Positions 62,384 to 64,000 of a stretch of DNA of 64,000 nt are shown piece after piece. The number at the start of each line of letters is the position of its first letter. Positions within the stretch are counted from its first letter, which is position 1. The notes beneath the pieces are model-generated. The model was not told the origin of the DNA. It made no database searches and saw nothing but the letters and a program-made list of their open reading frames with translations. This DNA is from Aquibacillus salsiterrae (GTDB taxonomy: Bacteria > Bacillota > Bacilli > Bacillales > Amphibacillaceae), in the NCBI RefSeq assembly GCF_028416595.1, contig NZ_JAMQKC010000009.1:1-64000 (forward strand), given 5' to 3'. Made by a program: the position numbers and the translations under genes.

Positions 62384-64000
62384 GGTAACTCCTGAACTAA
62401 TCGAACAAGAACGTCTTTACGCAGAGATGGGATTAACGGAAGAAGAATACCAGTTAGTCGTTAAGATTTTAGGAAGAAAGCCTAATTTCACAGAAATTGG
62501 TATCTTCTCGGTTATGTGGTCAGAGCATTGTAGCTATAAGAACTCCAAGCCACTACTTCGTAAATTCCCGACAGAAGGCCCGCAAGTGATTCAAGGACCT
62601 GGGGAAGGTGCAGGAATTGTTGACATCGGTGACGGTCAAGCAGTCGTTTTTAAAATTGAAAGTCACAATCACCCGTCTGCAGTCGAACCATATCAAGGTG
62701 CTGCAACTGGTGTTGGTGGAATTATTCGTGACGTATTCTCCATGGGGGCAAGACCAATAGCGGTGCTTAACTCGTTACGTTTCGGTAATTTAACATCTGG
62801 TCGTGTCAAATATTTATTTGAAGAAGTTGTTCACGGTATCGCTGGCTACGGTAACTGTGTTGGTGTTCCGACAGTTGGTGGGGAAGTTCAGTTCGATAAT
62901 TCGTACGAAGGTAACCCACTAGTAAATGCTATGTGTGTTGGCATTATTGATCAAAAAGACATCCAAAAAGGGATTGCAGCAGGTATTGGTAACACAGTCA
63001 TGTATGTTGGTGCTCGTACTGGTCGTGACGGTATTCACGGTGCAACGTTCGCATCGGAAGACTTATCGGAAGAGTCCGAAAGCAAGCGCCCATCTGTTCA
63101 GGTTGGCGACCCATTTATGGAAAAACTATTAATTGAAGCTTGCCTTGAAGTCATTCATTGTGATGCACTAGTTGGAATGCAGGACATGGGTGCAGCTGGT
63201 CTTACGTCTTCTGCGAGTGAGATGGCAAGTAAAGCAGGTACTGGGATGGAAATGAATTTAGACTTAATCCCACAACGTGAGCAAAACATGACTCCATATG
63301 AAATGATGTTATCTGAATCGCAAGAGCGTATGTTACTTTGTGTTGAACAAGGACGCGAGCAAGAAATCGTCGATATTTTTGAAAAATATGGCCTGCAAGC
63401 AGTAGCGGTTGGTCGTGTAACGGATGATAAGCTATTCCGTTTGCTACACAAAGGCGAAGTGGCAGCAGATATACCTGTTGATGCATTAGCTGAGGATGCA
63501 CCAGTGTACCATAAGCCGTCTAGCGTTCCTGCGTATTTTGAAAAATTTCAAAAGATGGAAGACTACTATCCAGAAGTGAAGAATTATGGTGCTACATTAA
63601 AGGCTTTATTACAACAGCCCACCATTGCTAGTAAAGAATGGGTATATGACCAATACGATTCGATGGTTCAAACGAACACGGTCGTCGCACCTGGTTCTGA
63701 TGCTGCAGTGCTTCGGGTTCGTGGTACAAACAAGGCGCTGGCAATGACGACAGACTGTAACTCTCGCTATATTTATTTAGATCCGGAAACAGGTGGAAAA
63801 ATTGCCGTTGCAGAAGCAGCGCGTAATATCGTTTGTAGCGGTGGTCGCCCATTAGCGCTTACAGACGGTTTGAATTTCGGAAATCCAGAAAAGCCTGAAA
63901 ACTTCTGGCAAATGGAGAAAAGTGTTGAAGGGATGAGTGCAGCGAGCCTGAAGCTAAATGCGCCAGTTATTAGTGGTAACGTATCACTCTATAACGAGTC
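62367..64000 (+). CDS. purL: FGAM synthase large subunit PurL (truncated by window end)
   Basis: The open frame runs from ATG 62367 to the window edge (544 codons without a stop; full PurL is about 740). It should convert FGAR, ATP and ammonia to FGAM. The N-terminal part has [19 protein letters not shown], then [20 protein letters not shown] and [16 protein letters not shown], which are family hallmarks, and later [26 protein letters not shown] lies 7 bases before the start, inside purQ. Confidence 0.95.
   Translation, partial: MLQAPEVTPELIEQERLYAEMGLTEEEYQLVVKILGRKPNFTEIGIFSVMWSEHCSYKNSKPLLRKFPTEGPQVIQGPGEGAGIVDIGDGQAVVFKIESHNHPSAVEPYQGAATGVGGIIRDVFSMGARPIAVLNSLRFGNLTSGRVKYLFEEVVHGIAGYGNCVGVPTVGGEVQFDNSYEGNPLVNAMCVGIIDQKDIQKGIAAGIGNTVMYVGARTGRDGIHGATFASEDLSEESESKRPSVQVGDPFMEKLLIEACLEVIHCDALVGMQDMGAAGLTSSASEMASKAGTGMEMNLDLIPQREQNMTPYEMMLSESQERMLLCVEQGREQEIVDIFEKYGLQAVAVGRVTDDKLFRLLHKGEVAADIPVDALAEDAPVYHKPSSVPAYFEKFQKMEDYYPEVKNYGATLKALLQQPTIASKEWVYDQYDSMVQTNTVVAPGSDAAVLRVRGTNKALAMTTDCNSRYIYLDPETGGKIAVAEAARNIVCSGGRPLALTDGLNFGNPEKPENFWQMEKSVEGMSAASLKLNAPVISGNVSLYNE

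Overview
The window reads as the chromosome of a low-GC, probably salt- or alkali-tolerant member of the Bacillaceae. Genes have strong Shine-Dalgarno sites, frequent GTG/TTG starts and U-rich intrinsic terminators. The right third follows the Bacillus subtilis order yeaC-yeaD-yebA-guaA-pbuG-yebE-yebG-purEKBCSQL. No rRNA, tRNA, prophage, defence locus or intact transposon was found. Family-level placement is inference from gene content and synteny.

Layout. 1-3.5 kb: decayed ends (TnpB and retropepsin-like remnants), a fumarylacetoacetate-hydrolase-type enzyme and a pRiA4b ORF-3-like protein. 3.5-12.2 kb: a sugar locus resembling streptococcal msm: LacI-type regulator, binding protein, two permeases, GH13 alpha-glucosidase, PfkB fructokinase and sucrose phosphorylase, with no ATPase gene. 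12.2-15.9 kb: alditol-oxidase-like flavoenzyme, MFS carrier and a small excisionase-type DNA-binding protein. 16.2-21.7 kb: two paralogous SulP transporter + UspA pairs around a methyltransferase and repeat-derived DNA. 22-26.9 kb: an RpoY-like protein with RNase J1, RlmI-type methyltransferase, CsaA and a YdhK lipoprotein. 27.2-33.1 kb (minus strand): qoxABCD quinol oxidase and ctaA. 33.6-39.5 kb: glycine betaine island (betA, OpuAC-type binding protein, gbsR, gbsA). 40-42.5 kb: YitT and KtrB-type K+ transporter. 43.2-47.6 kb: MoxR/DUF58/transglutaminase operon. 47.6-51.3 kb: guaA and pbuG, each behind a guanine riboswitch. 51.5-56.5 kb: MarR + drug exporter, dicarboxylate/amino-acid symporter, Hsp20. 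56.7-64 kb: yebE-yebG and the pur operon, preceded by PurR boxes and a third guanine riboswitch; purL runs off the end.

Working together: the sugar locus should import a glucoside or sucrose, cleave it by hydrolysis or phosphorolysis and phosphorylate the fructose. BetA and GbsA should convert choline to glycine betaine under GbsR, and KtrB fits the same osmotic theme. Purine synthesis and salvage are tied to guanine by three C-specific aptamers.

The most unusual feature is a family of intergenic arrays with an exact 52-bp period (8 units at 35.5 kb, 8 at 42.6 kb, 11 at 55.3 kb, plus one decayed unit at 39.5 kb). Each repeats an 8-9-8 palindrome GTCCGAAT-N9-ATTCGGAC separated by a 27-bp segment that is conserved within an array but differs between arrays. 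All lie in the same orientation just 3' of plus-strand genes. The architecture superficially resembles CRISPR, but the spacers are not unique and there are no cas genes. Several other dispersed intergenic repeat families are also present.
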